A DNA stretch of 64,000 nucleotides, taken from the NCBI GenBank assembly GCA_964036665.1, contig OZ038533.1, positions 11,120,413-11,184,412 on the forward strand, in the 5' to 3' direction. Shown here piece after piece: positions 41,575 to 54,708 of this stretch. The number at the start of each line of letters is the position of its first letter. Positions within the stretch are counted from its first letter, which is position 1. The position numbers and the translations under genes were made by a program. Origin of the DNA: Gordius sp. MW1. Lineage: Eukaryota; Nematomorpha; Gordioida; Gordea; Gordiidae. The notes under the pieces are model-generated. The model was given only the letters and a program-made list of their open reading frames with translations, searched no databases and had not been told where the DNA came from.

Positions 41575-44500
41575 GACAACGTTTTATTGTTGCGATTAGT
41601 TTGTTGTATCGCAACGTGAGTGCTTAATTTTTCAAAAATGCACTATGCGATCATGATTTCAAAGTAATAGTTTTCTGATTCTGATAAATTTTTACTTTTT
41701 ATCAGCGAAACCACGTCTGAAAACTACAATCATCGGATGCATACGGTTGAAAGAAAAATATGTGAAAAATTTTGAGGTAAAAATATTTATTTTTTTCGAT
41801 TCTATGTGAAAGAGCATAAAAAAATATATAAAAGTAAGCCAATTTGAGATCCTATTATCCTCGATTCACTTCCGAAAAGAGGTTTTAAGCTGCGAGAACT
41901 ATCATTTTGACAAAAAACAACGTTTTATTTTTGCGATTAGTTTGTTGTATCGCAACGTGAGTGCTTAATTTTTGAAAATGGCTCTATGCGATCATGATTT
42001 CAAAGTAATAGTTTTCTGATTCTGATAAATTTTTACTTTTTATCATCGAAACCACGTCTGAAAACGACAACTTTCATCGGATGCAAACGGCTGAAAGAAA
42101 AATATGTGAAAAATTTTGAGGTAAAAATATTTATTTTTTTCAATTCTATGTAAAAGAGCATGAAAAAATATATAAAAGTAAGCCAATTTGAGAATCCTAT
42201 TATCCTCGATTGACTTCCGAAAAGAGGTTTTAAGCTGCGAGAACTATCATTTTGACAAAAGACAACGTTTTATTGTTGCAATTAGTTTGTTGTATCGCAA
42301 CGTGAGTGCTTAATTTTTCAAAAGTGCACTATGCGATCATGATTTCAAAGTAATAGTCTTCTGATTCTTATAAATTTTTACTTTTTTTCATCGAAACCAC
42401 GTCTGAAAACGACAACTTTCATCGGATGCATACGGTTGAAAGAAAAATATGTGAAAAATTTTGAGGTAAAAACATTAATTTTTTTTGATTCTATGTGAAA
42501 GAGCATGAAAAAATATATAAAAGTAAGCCAATTTGAGAATCCTATTATCCTCGATTGACTTCCAAAAGAGGTTTTAAGCTGCGAGAACTATCATTTTGAC
42601 AAAAGACAACGTTTTATTGTTGCGATTAGTTTGTTGTATCGCAACGTGAGTGCTTAATTTTTCAAAAATGCACTATGCGATCATGATTTCAAAGTAATAG
42701 TTTTCTGATTCTCATAAATTTTTACTTTTTATCAGCGAAACCACGTCTGAAAACGACAACTTTCATCGGATGCATACGGTTGAAAGAAAAATATGTGAAA
42801 AATTTTGAGGTAAAAATATTTATTTTTTTCGATTCTATGTGAAAGAGCATAAAAAAATATATAAAAGTAAGCCAATTTGAGATCCTATTATCCTCGATTC
42901 ACTTCCGAAAAGAGGTTTTAAGCTGCGAGAACTATCATTTTGACAAAAGACAACGTTTTATTGTTGCGATTAGTTTCTTGTATCGCAACGTGATTGCTTA
43001 ATTTTTGAAAATGGCTCTAGGCGATCATGATTTCAAAGTAATAGTTTTCAGATTCTGATAAATTTTTACTTGGGATCATAGAAACCACGTCTGAAAACGA
43101 CAACTTTCATCGGATGAATACGGTTCAAAGAAAAATATGTAAAAAATTTTGAGGTAAAAATATTTATTTTTTTCAATTCGATGTGAAAGAGCATGAAAAA
43201 ATATATAAAAGTAAGCCAATTTGAGAATCCTATTATCCTCGATTGACTTCCGAAAAGAGGTTTTAAGCTGCGAGAACTATCATTTTGACAAAAGACAACG
43301 TTTTATTGTTGCGATTAGTTTGTTGTATCGCAACGTGAGTGCTTAATTTTTCAAAAATGCACTATGCGATCATGATTTCAAAGTAATAGTTTTCAGATTC
43401 TGATAAATTTTTACTTGGGATCATAGAAACCACGTCTGAAAACGACAACTTTCATCGGATGAATACGGTTCAAAGAAAAATATGTGAAAAATTTTGAGGT
43501 AAAAATATTTATTTTTTTCAATTCTATGTGAAAGAGCATGAAAAAATATATAAAAGTAAGCCAATTTGAGAATCCTATTATCCTCGATTGTCTTCCGAAA
43601 AGAGGTTTTAAGCTGCGAGAACTATCATTTTGACAAAAGACAACGTTTTATTGTTGCGATTAGTTTGTTGTATCGCAACGTGATGCTTAATTTTTGAAAA
43701 TGGCTCTATGCGATCATGATTTCAAAGTAATAGTTTTCAGATTCTGATAAATTTTTACTTTTTATCATCGAAACCACGTCTGAAAACGACAACTTTCATC
43801 GGATGCATACGGTTGAAAGAAAACTATGTGAAAAATTTTGAGGTAAAAATATTTATTTTTTTTCGATTCTATGTGAAAGAGCATGAAAAAATATATAAAA
43901 GTAAGCCAATTTGAGAATCCTATTATCCTCGATTGACTTCCGAAAAGAGGTTTTAAGCTGCGAGAACTATCATTTTGACAAAAGACAACGTTTTATTGTT
44001 GCGATTAGTTTGTTGTATCGCAACGTGAGTGCTTAATTTTTCAAAAATGCACTATGCGATCATGATTTCAAAGTAATAGTTTTCAGATTCTGATAAATTT
44101 TTACTTGGGATCATAGAAACCACGTCTGAAAACGACAACTTTCATCGGATGAATACGGTCCAAAGAAAAATATGTGAAAAATTTTGAGGTAAAAATATTT
44201 ATTTTTTTCAATTCTATGTGAAAGAGCATGAAAAAATATATAAAAGTAAGCCAATTTGAGAATCCTATTATCCTCGATTGACTTCCGAAAAGAGGTTTTA
44301 AGCTGCGAGAACTATCATTTTGACAAAAGACAACGTTTTATTGTTGCGATTAGTTTGTTGTATCGCAACGTGAGTGCTTAATTTTTCAAAAATGCACTAT
44401 GCGATCATGATTTCAAAGTAATAGTTTTCAGATTCTGATAAATTTTTACTTGGGATCATAGAAACCACGTCTGAAAAGAAAAAATATATAAAAGTAAGCC

Positions 44501-44921
44501 AATTTGAGAATCCTATTATCCTCGATTGACTTCCGAAAAGAGGTTTTAAGCTGCGAGAACTATCATTTTGACAAAAGACAACGTTTTATTGTTGCGATTA
44601 GTTTGTTGTATCGCAACGTGAGTGCTTAATTTTTCAAAAATGCACTATGCGATCATGATTTCAAAGTAATAGTTTTCAGATTCTGATAAATTTTTACCTG
44701 GGATCATAGAAACCATGTCTGAAAACGACAACTTTCATCGGATGAATACGGTCCAAAGAAAAATATGTAAAAAATTTTGAGGTAAAAATATTTATTTTTT
44801 TCAATTCTATGTGAAAGAGCATGAAAAAATATATAAAAGTAAGCCAATTTGAGAATCCTATTATCCTCGATTGACTTCCGAAAAGAGGTTTTAAGCTGCG
44901 AGAACTATCATTTTGACAAAA
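41575..44921. repeat. Ten-monomer higher-order unit, copy 3 (3347 bp)
   Basis: Units start at 41575, 41916, 42261, 42605, 42949, 43294, 43639, 43984, 44329 (truncated) and 44577. The first two are the 'actacaatcatcgg' plus 'gcaaacggctg' dimer, unlike copies 1 and 2; the closing run is unchanged. The unit at 42949 carries 'aattcgatgtg', also present in the units at 46296 and 52985. Confidence 0.9.
44329..44576. repeat. Truncated monomer 5 (248 bp)
   Basis: Same 97-bp deletion junction; it lies 3347 bp after truncated monomer 4 and 3346 bp before truncated monomer 6. Confidence 0.92.
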
Positions 44922-47900
44922 GACAACGTTTTATTGTTGCGATTAGTTTGTTGTATCGCAACGTGAGTGCTTAATTTTTCAAAAATGCACTATGCGATCA
45001 TGATTTCAAAGTAATAGTTTTCTGATTCTGATAAATTTTTACTTTTTATCAGCGAAACCACGTCTGAAAACTACAATCATCGGATGCATACGGTTGAAAG
45101 AAAAATATGTGAAAAATTTTGAGGTAAAAATATTTATTTTTTTCGATTCTATGTGAAAGAGCATAAAAAAATATATAAAAGTAAGCCAATTTGAGATCCT
45201 ATTATCCTCGATTCACTTCCGAAAAGAGGTTTTAAGCTGCGAGAACTATCATTTTGACAAAAAACAACGTTTTATTTTTGCGATTAGTTTGTTGTATCGC
45301 AACGTGAGTGCTTAATTTTTGAAAATGGCTCTATGCGATCATGATTTCAAAGTAATAGTTTTCTGATTCTGATAAATTTTTACTTTTTATCATCGAAACC
45401 ACGTCTGAAAACGACAACTTTCATCGGATGCAAACGGCTGAAAGAAAAATATGTGAAAAATTTTGAGGTAAAAATATTTATTTTTTTCAATTCTATGTAA
45501 AAGAGCATGAAAAAATATATAAAAGTAAGCCAATTTGAGAATCCTATTATCCTCGATTGACTTCCGAAAAGAGGTTTTAAGCTGCGAGAACTATCATTTT
45601 GACAAAAGACAACGTTTTATTGTTGCAATTAGTTTGTTGTATCGCAACGTGAGTGCTTAATTTTTCAAAAGTGCACTATGCGATCATGATTTCAAAGTAA
45701 TAGTCTTCTGATTCTTATAAATTTTTACTTTTTTTCATCGAAACCACGTCTGAAAACGACAACTTTCATCGGATGCATACGGTTGAAAGAAAAATATGTG
45801 AAAAATTTTGAGGTAAAAACATTAATTTTTTTTGATTCTATGTGAAAGAGCATGAAAAAATATATAAAAGTAAGCCAATTTGAGAATCCTATTATCCTCG
45901 ATTGACTTCCAAAAGAGGTTTTAAGCTGCGAGAACTATCATTTTGACAAAAGACAACGTTTTATTGTTGCGATTAGTTTGTTGTATCGCAACGTGAGTGC
46001 TTAATTTTTCAAAAATGCACTATGCGATCATGATTTCAAAGTAATAGTTTTCTGATTCTCATAAATTTTTACTTTTTATCAGCGAAACCACGTCTGAAAA
46101 CGACAACTTTCATCGGATGCATACGGTTGAAAGAAAAATATGTGAAAAATTTTGAGGTAAAAATATTTATTTTTTTCGATTCTATGTGAAAGAGCATAAA
46201 AAAATATATAAAAGTAAGCCAATTTGAGATCCTATTATCCTCGATTCACTTCCGAAAAGAGGTTTTAAGCTGCGAGAACTATCATTTTGACAAAAGACAA
46301 CGTTTTATTGTTGCGATTAGTTTCTTGTATCGCAACGTGAGTGCTTAATTTTTGAAAATGGCTCTAGGCGATCATGATTTCAAAGTAATAGTTTTCAGAT
46401 TCTGATAAATTTTTACTTGGGATCATAGAAACCACGTCTGAAAACGACAACTTTCATCGGATGAATACGGTTCAAAGAAAAATATGTAAAAAATTTTGAG
46501 GTAAAAATATTTATTTTTTTCAATTCGATGTGAAAGAGCATGAAAAAATATATAAAAGTAAGCCAATTTGAGAATCCTATTATCCTCGATTGACTTCCGA
46601 AAAGAGGTTTTAAGCTGCGAGAACTATCATTTTGACAAAAGACAACGTTTTATTGTTGCGATTAGTTTGTTGTATCGCAACGTGAGTGCTTAATTTTTCA
46701 AAAATGCACTATGCTACATGATTTCAAAGTAATAGTTTTCTGATTCTGATAAATTTTTACTTTTTATTATTGAAACCACGTCTGAAAACGACAACTTTCA
46801 TCGGATGCATACGGTTGAAAGAAAAATATGTGAAAAATTTTGAGGTAAAAATATTTATTTTTTTCGATTCTATGTGAAAGAGCATGAAAAAATATATAAA
46901 AGTAAGCCAATTTGAGAATCCTATTATCCTCGATTGACTTCCGAAAAGAGGTTTTAAGCTGCGAGAACTATCATTTTGACAAAAGACAACATTTTATTGT
47001 TGCGATTAGTTTGTTGTATCGCAACGTGATGCTTAATTTTTGAAAATGGCTCTATGCGATCATGATTTCAAAGTAATAGTTTTCAGATTCTGATAAATTT
47101 TTACTTTTTATCATCGAAACCACGTCTGAAAACGACAACTTTCATCGGATGCATACGGTTGAAAGAAAACTATGTGAAAAATTTTGAGGTAAAAATATTA
47201 ATTTTTTTTCAAATCTATGTGAAAGAGCATTAAAAAATATATAAAAGTAAGCCAATTTGAGAATCCTATTATCCTCGATTGACTTCCGAAAAGAGGTTTT
47301 AAGCTGCGAGAACTATCATTTTGACAAAAGACAACGTTTTATTGTTGCGATTAGTTTGTTGTATCGCAACGTGAGTGCTTAATTTTTCAAAAATGCACTA
47401 TGCGATCATGATTTCAAAGTAATAGTTTTCAGATTCTGATAAATTTTTACTTGGGATCATAGAAACCACGTCTGAAAACGACAACTTTCATCGGATGAAT
47501 ACGGTCCAAAGAAAAATATGTGAAAAATTTTGAGGTAAAAATATTTATTTTTTTCAATTCTATGTGAAAGAGCATGAAAAAATATATAAATGTAAGCCAA
47601 TTTGAGAATCCTATTATCCTCGATTGACTTCCGAAAAGAGGTTTTAAGCTGCGAGAACTATCATTTTGACAAAAGACAACGTTTTATTGTTGCGATTAGT
47701 TTGTTGTATCGCAACGTGAGTGCTTAATTTTTCAAAAATGCACTATGCGATCATGATTTCAAAGTAATAGTTTTCAGATTCTGATAAATTTTTACTTGGG
47801 ATCATAGAAACCACGTCTGAAAAGAAAAAATATATAAAAGTAAGCCAATTTGAGAATATTATTATCCTCGATTGACTTCCGAAAAGAGGTTTTAAGCTGC

Positions 47901-48267
47901 GAGAACTATCATTTTGACAAAAGACAACGTTTTATTGTTGCGATTAGTTTGTTGTATCGCAACGTGAGTGCTTAATTTTTCAAAAATGCACTATGCGATC
48001 ATGATTTCAAAGTAATAGTTTTCAGATTCTGATAAATTTTTACTTGGGATCATAGAAACCATGTCTGAAAACGACAACTTTCATCGGATGAATACGGTCC
48101 AAAGAAAAATATGTGAAAAATTTTGAGGTAAAAATATTTATTTTTTTCAATTCTATGTGAAAGAGCATGAAAAAATATATAAAAGTAAGCCAATTTGAGA
48201 ATCCTATTATCCTCGATTGACTTCCGAAAAGAGGTTTTAAGCTGCGAGAACTATCATTTTGACAAAA
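44922..48267. repeat. Ten-monomer higher-order unit, copy 4 (3346 bp)
   Basis: Units start at 44922, 45263, 45608, 45952, 46296, 46641, 46985, 47330, 47675 (truncated) and 47923. It is very close to copy 3, but the sixth unit (46641) is a 'ctttttatt' class monomer with 'atgctacatg' in place of the 'cttgggatc' unit at 43294. The same substitute is found at 53330. Confidence 0.9.
47675..47922. repeat. Truncated monomer 6 (248 bp)
   Basis: Same 97-bp deletion junction; private variant 'gagaatattattatcc'. It lies 3347 bp before truncated monomer 7. Confidence 0.92.
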
Positions 48268-51200
48268 GACAACGTTTTATTGTTGCGATTAGTTTGTTGT
48301 ATCGCAACGTGAGTGCTTAATTTTTCAAAAATGCACTATGCGATCATGATTTCAAAGTAATAGTTTTCTGATTCTGATAAATTTTTACTTTTTATCAGCG
48401 AAACCACGTCTGAAAACGACAATCATCGGATGCATACGGTTGAAAGAAAAATATGTGAAAAATTTTGAGGTAAAAATATTTATTTTTTTCGATTCTATGT
48501 GAAAGAGCATAAAAAAATATATAAAAGTAAGCCAATTTGAGATCCTATTATCCTCGATTCACTTCCGAAAAGAGGTTTTAAGCTGCGAGAACTATCATTT
48601 TGACAAAAGACAACGTTTTATTGTTGCGATTAGTTTCTTGTATCGCAACGTGAGTGCTTAATTTTTGAAAATGGCTCTAGGCGATCATGATTTCAAAGTA
48701 ATAGTTTTCAGATTCTGATAAATTTTTACTTGGGATCATAGAAACCACGTCTGAAAACGACAACTTTCACGGATGAATACGGTTCAAAGAAAAATATGTG
48801 AAAATTTTTGAGGTAAAAATATTTATTTTTTTCAATTCTATGTGAAAGAGCATGAAAAAATATATAAAAGTAAGCCAATTTGAGAATCCTATTATCCTCG
48901 ATTGACTTCCGAAAAGAGGTTTTAAGCTGCGAGAACTATCATTTTGACAAAAGACAACGTTTTATTGTTGCGATTAGTTTGTTGTATCGCAACGTGAGTG
49001 CTTAATTTTTCAAAAATGCACTATGCGATCATGATTTCAAAGTAATAGTTTTCTGATTCTGATAAATTTTTACTTTTTATTATCGAAACCACGTCTGAAA
49101 ACGACAACTTTCATCGGATGCATACGGTTCAAAGAAAAATATGTGAAAAATTTTGAGGTAAAAATATTTATTTTTTTCAATTCTATGTGAAAGAGCATGA
49201 AAAAATATATAAAAGAGAGCCAATTTGAGAATCCTATTATCCTCGATTGACTTCCGAAAAGAGGTTTTAAGCTGCGAGAACTATCATTTTGACGAAAGAC
49301 AACGTTTTATTGTTGCGATTAGTTTGTTGTATCGCAACGTGAGTGCTTAATTTTTCAAAAACGCACTATGCGATCATGATTTCAAAGTAATAGTTTTCTG
49401 ATTCTGATAAATTTTTCTTTTTATCATCGAAACCACGTCTGAAAACGACAACTTTCATCGGATGCATACGGTTGAAAGAAAAATATGTGAAAAATTTTGA
49501 GGTAAAAATATTTATTTTTTTCGATTCTATGTGAAAGAGCATGAAAAAATATATAAAAGTAAGCCAATTTGAGAATCCTATTATCCTCGATTGACTTCCG
49601 AAAAGAGGTTTTAAGCTGCGAGAACTATCATTTTGACAAAAGACAACGTTTTATTGTTGCGATTAGTTTGTTGTATCGCAACGTGAGTGCTTAATTTTTC
49701 AAAAATGCACTATGCGATCATGATTTCAAAGTAATAGTTTTCTGATTCTGATAAATTTTTACTTTTTATTATCGAAACCACGTCTGAAAACGACAACTTT
49801 CATCGGATGCATACGGTTCAAAGAAAAATATGTGAAAAATTTTGAGGTAAAAATATTTATTTTTTTCAATTCTATGTGAAAGTGCATGAAAAAATATATA
49901 AAAGAGAGCCAATTTGAGAATCCTATTATCCTCGATTGACTTCCGAAAAGAGGTTTTAAGCTGCGAGAACTATCATTTTGACAAAAGACAACGTTTTATT
50001 GTTGCGATTAGTTTGTTGTATCGCAACGTGAGTGCTTAATTTTTCAAAAATGCACTATGCGATCATGATTTCAAAGTAATAGTTTTCAGATTCTGATAAA
50101 TTTTTACTTGGGATCATAGAAACCACGTCTGAAAACGACAACTTTCATCGGATGAATACGGTTCAAAGAAAAATATGTGAAAAATTTTGAGGTAAAAATA
50201 TTTATTTTTTTCAATTCTATGTGAAAGAGCATGAAAAAATATATAAAAGTAAGCCAATTTGAGAATCCTATTATCCTCGATTGACTTCCGAAAAGAGGTT
50301 TTAAGCTGCGAGAACTATCATTTTGACAAAAGACAACGTTTTATTGTTGCGATTAGTTTGTTGTATCGCAACGTGATGCTTAATTTTTGAAAATGGCTCT
50401 ACGCGATCATGATTTCAAAGTAATAGTTTTCAGATTCTGATAAATTTTTACTTTTTATCATCGAAACCACGTCTGAAAACGACAACTTTCATCGGATGCA
50501 TACGGTTGAAAGAAAACTATGTGAAAAATTTTGAGGTAAAAATATTTATTTTTTTTCGATTCTATGTGAAAGAGCATGAAAAAATATATAAAAGTAAGCC
50601 AATTTGAGAATCCTATTATCCTCGATTGACTTCCGAAAAGAGGTTTTAAGCTGCGAGAACTATCATTTTGACAAAAGACAACGTTTTATTGTTGCGATTA
50701 GTTTGTTGTATCGCAACGTGAGTGCTTAATTTTTCAAAAATGCACTATGCGATCATGATTTCAAAGTAATAGTTTTCAGATTCTGATAAATTTTTACTTG
50801 GGATCATAGAAACCACGTCTGAAAACGACAACTTTCATCGGATGAATACGGTCCAAAGAAAAATATGTGAAAAATTTTGAGGTAAAAATATTTATTTTTT
50901 TCAATTCTATGTGAAAGAGCATGAAAAAATATATAAAAGTAAGCCATTTTGAGAATCCTATTATCCTCGATTGACTTCCGAAAAGAGGTTTTAAGCTGCG
51001 AGAACTATCATTTTGACAAAAGACAACGTTTTATTGTTGCGATTAGTTTGTTGTATCGCAACGTGAGTGCTTAATTTTTCAAAAATGCACTATGCGATCA
51101 TGATTTCAAAGTAATAGTTTTCAGATTCTGATAAATTTTTACTTGGGATCATAGAAACCACGTCTGAAAAGAAAAAATATATAAAAGTAAGCCAATTTGA

Positions 51201-51614
51201 GAATCCTATTATCCTCGATTGACTTCCGAAAAGAGGTTTTAAGCTGCGAGAACTATCATTTTGACAAAAGACAACGTTTTATTGTTGCGATTAGTTTGTT
51301 GTATCGCAACGTGAGTGCTTAATTTTTCAAAAATGCACTATGCGATCATGATTTCAAAGTAATAGTTTTCAGATTCTGATAAATTTTTACTTGGGATCAT
51401 AGAAACCATGTCTGAAAACGACAACTTTCATCGGATGAATACGGTCCAAAGAAAAATATGTGAAAAATTTTGAGGTAAAAATATTTATTTTTTTCAATTC
51501 TATGTGAAAGAGCATGAAAAAATATATAAAAGTAAGCCAATTTGAGAATCCTATTATCCTCGATTGACTTCCGAAAAGAGGTTTTAAGCTGCGAGAACTA
51601 TCATTTTGACAAAA
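48268..51614. repeat. Ten-monomer higher-order unit, copy 5 (3347 bp)
   Basis: Units start at 48268, 48609, 48953, 49298, 49642, 49987, 50332, 50677, 51022 (truncated) and 51270. Units two to five (48609-49986) come from the five-monomer family ('ttcacgg', 'attatcg', shortened 'tttttcttttta', 'gagagcc') instead of those in copies 3 and 4, yet the total length is the same. Confidence 0.88.
51022..51269. repeat. Truncated monomer 7 (248 bp)
   Basis: Same 97-bp deletion junction, followed by an 'accatgtctg' unit at 51270. It is the last truncated monomer in the window. Confidence 0.92.
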
Positions 51615-53673
51615 GACAACGTTTTATTGTTGCGATTAGTTTGTTGTATCGCAACGTGAGTGCTTAATTTTTCAAAAATGCACTATGCGATCATGATTTC
51701 AAAGTAATAGTTTTCTGATTCTGATAAATTTTTACTTTTTATCAGCGAAACCACGTCTGAAAACTACAATCATCGGATGCATACGGTTGAAAGAAAAATA
51801 TGTGAAAAATTTTGAGGTAAAAATATTTATTTTTTTCGATTCTATGTGAAAGAGCATAAAAAAATATATAAAAGTAAGCCAATTTGAGATCCTATTATCC
51901 TCGATTCACTTCCGAAAAGAGGTTTTAAGCTGCGAGAACTATCATTTTGACAAAAACGTTTTATTTTTGCGATTAGTTTGTTGTATCGCAACGTGAGTGC
52001 TTAATTTTTGAAAATGGCTCTATGCGATCATGATTTCAAAGTAATAGTTTTCTGATTCTGATAAATTTTTACTTTTTATCATCGAAACCACGTCTGAAAA
52101 CGACAACTTTCATCGGATGCAAACGGCTGAAAGAAAAATATGTGAAAAATTTTGAGGTAAAAATATTTATTTTTTTCAATTCTATGTAAAAGAGCATGAA
52201 AAAATATATAAAAGTAAGCCAATTTGAGAATCCTATTATCCTCGATTGACTTCCGAAAAGAGGTTTTAAGCTGCGAGAACTATCATTTTGACAAAAGACA
52301 ACGTTTTATTGTTGCGATTAGTTTGTTGTATCGCAACGTGAGTGCTTAATTTTTCAAAAGTGCACTATGCGATCATGATTTCAAAGTAATAGTCTTCTGA
52401 TTCTTATAAATTTTTACTTTTTTTCATCGAAACCACGTCTGAAAACGACAACTTTCATCGGATGCATACGGTTGAAAGAAAAATATGTGAAAAATTTTGA
52501 GGTAAAAACATTAATTTTTTTTGATTCTATGTGAAAGAGCATGAAAAAATATATAAAAGTAAGCCAATTTGAGAATCCTATTATCCTCGATTGACTTCCA
52601 AAAGAGGTTTTAAGCTGCGAGAACTATCATTTTGACAAAAGACAACGTTTTATTGTTGCGATTAGTTTGTTGTATCGCAACGTGAGTGCTTAATTTTTCA
52701 AAAATGCACTATGCGATCATGATTTCAAAGTAATAGTTTTCTGATTCTCATAAATTTTTACTTTTTATCAGCGAAACCACGTCTGAAAACGACAACTTTC
52801 ATCGGATGCATACGGTTGAAAGAAAAATATGTGAAAAATTTTGAGGTAAAAATATTTATTTTTTTCGATTCTATGTGAAAGAGCATAAAAAAATATATAA
52901 AAGTAAGCCAATTTGAGATCCTATTATCCTCGATTCACTTCCGAAAAGAGGTTTTAAGCTGCGAGAACTATCATTTTGACAAAAGACAACGTTTTATTGT
53001 TGCGATTAGTTTCTTGTATCGCAACGTGAGTGCTTAATTTTTGAAAATGGCTCTAGGCGATCATGATTTCAAAGTAATAGTTTTCAGATTCTGATAAATT
53101 TTTACTTGGGATCATAGAAACCACGTCTGAAAACGACAACTTTCATCGGATGAATACGGTTCAAAGAAAAATATGTAAAAAATTTTGAGGTAAAAATATT
53201 TATTTTTTTCAATTCGATGTGAAAGAGCATGAAAAAATATATAAAAGTAAGCCAATTTGAGAATCCTATTATCCTCGATTGACTTCCGAAAAGAGGTTTT
53301 AAGCTGCGAGAACTATCATTTTGACAAAAGACAACGTTTTATTGTTGCGATTAGTTTGTTGTATCGCAACGTGAGTGCTTAATTTTTCAAAAATGCACTA
53401 TGCTACATGATTTCAAAGTAATAGTTTTCTGATTCTGATAAATTTTTACTTTTTATTATCGAAACCACGTCTGAAAACGACAACTTTCATCGGATGCATA
53501 CGGTTGAAAGAAAAATATGTGAAAAATTTTGAGGTAAAAATATTTATTTTTTTCGATTCTATGTGAAAGAGCATGAAAAAATATATAAAATTAAGCCAAT
53601 TTGAGAATCCTATTATCCTCGATTGACTTCCGAAAAGAGGTTTTAAGCTGCGAGAACTATCATTTTGACAAAA
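51615..53673. repeat. Ten-monomer higher-order unit, partial copy 6 (six units)
   Basis: Units start at 51615, about 51956, 52297, 52641, 52985 and 53330. They match the first six units of copy 4, including 'atgctacatg' in the sixth, and then the pattern stops. The second unit has lost four bases at its start ('gacaaaaacg'). Confidence 0.85.
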
Positions 53674-54708
53674 GACAACGTTTTATTGTTGCGATTAGTT
53701 TGTTGTATCGCAACGTGAGTGCATAATTTTTCAAAAGTGCACTATGCGATCATGATTTCAAAGTAATAGTTTTCTGATTCTGATAAATTTTTACTTTTTA
53801 TCATCGAAACCACGTCTGAAAACGACAACTTTCATCGGATGCATACGGTTGAAAGAAAAATATGTAAAAAATTTTGAGGTAAAAATAGTTATTTTTTCCG
53901 ATTCTATGTGAAAGAGCATGAAAAAATATATAAAAGTAAGCCAATTTGAGAATCCTATTATCCTCGATTGACTTCCGAAAAGAGGTTTTAAGCTGCGAGA
54001 ACTATCATTTTGACCAAAAGACAACGTTTTATTGTTGCGTTTAGTTTGTTGTATCGCAACGTGAGTGCTTAATTTTTCAAAAATGCAGTATGCGATCATG
54101 ATTTCAAAGTAATAGTTTTCTGATTCTGATAAATTTTTACTCTTTATCATCGAAACCACGTCTGAAAACGACAACTTTCATCGGATGCATACGGTTGAAA
54201 GAAAAATATGTGAAAAATTTTGAGGTAAAAATATTTATTTTTTTTCGATTCTACGTGAAAGAGCATGAAAAAATATATAAAAGTAAGCCAATTAGAGAAT
54301 CCTCTTATCCTCGATTGACTTCCGAAAAGAGGTTTTAAGCTGCGAGAACTATCATTTTGACAAAAGACAACGTTTTATTGTTGCGATTAGTTTGTTGTAT
54401 CGCAACGTGAGTGCTTAATTTTTCAAAAATGCACTATGCGATCATGATTTCAAAGTAATAGTTTTCTGATTCTGATAAATTTTTACTTTTTATCATCGAA
54501 ACCACGTATGAAAACGACAACTTTCATCGGATGCATACTTGAAAGAAAAATTTGTCAAAATTTTTGAGGTAAAAATATTTATTTTTTTCGATTCTATGTG
54601 AAAGAGCATGAAAAAATATATAAAAGTAAGCCAATTTGAGAATCCTATTATCCTCGATTGACTTCCGAAAAGAGGTTTTAAGCTGCGAGAACTATCATTT
54701 TGACAAAA
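53674..54708. repeat. Three divergent monomers
   Basis: Units start at 53674, 54020 and 54366. They have private or rare changes: 'aatagttattttttccg', 'gaccaaaag' (one extra C), 'actctttatc', 'attagagaatcctctt' and 'catacttgaaag'. The nearest relatives of the first are at 62963-64000. Confidence 0.75.

Noticed and set aside
53791..54174. Minus-strand open frame of 127 codons
   Set aside because: It lies wholly in satellite and is open only because of private indels here, notably the extra C in 'gaccaaaag' near 54015. The same frame is closed in other units, and the translation shows no domain. A chance open frame.
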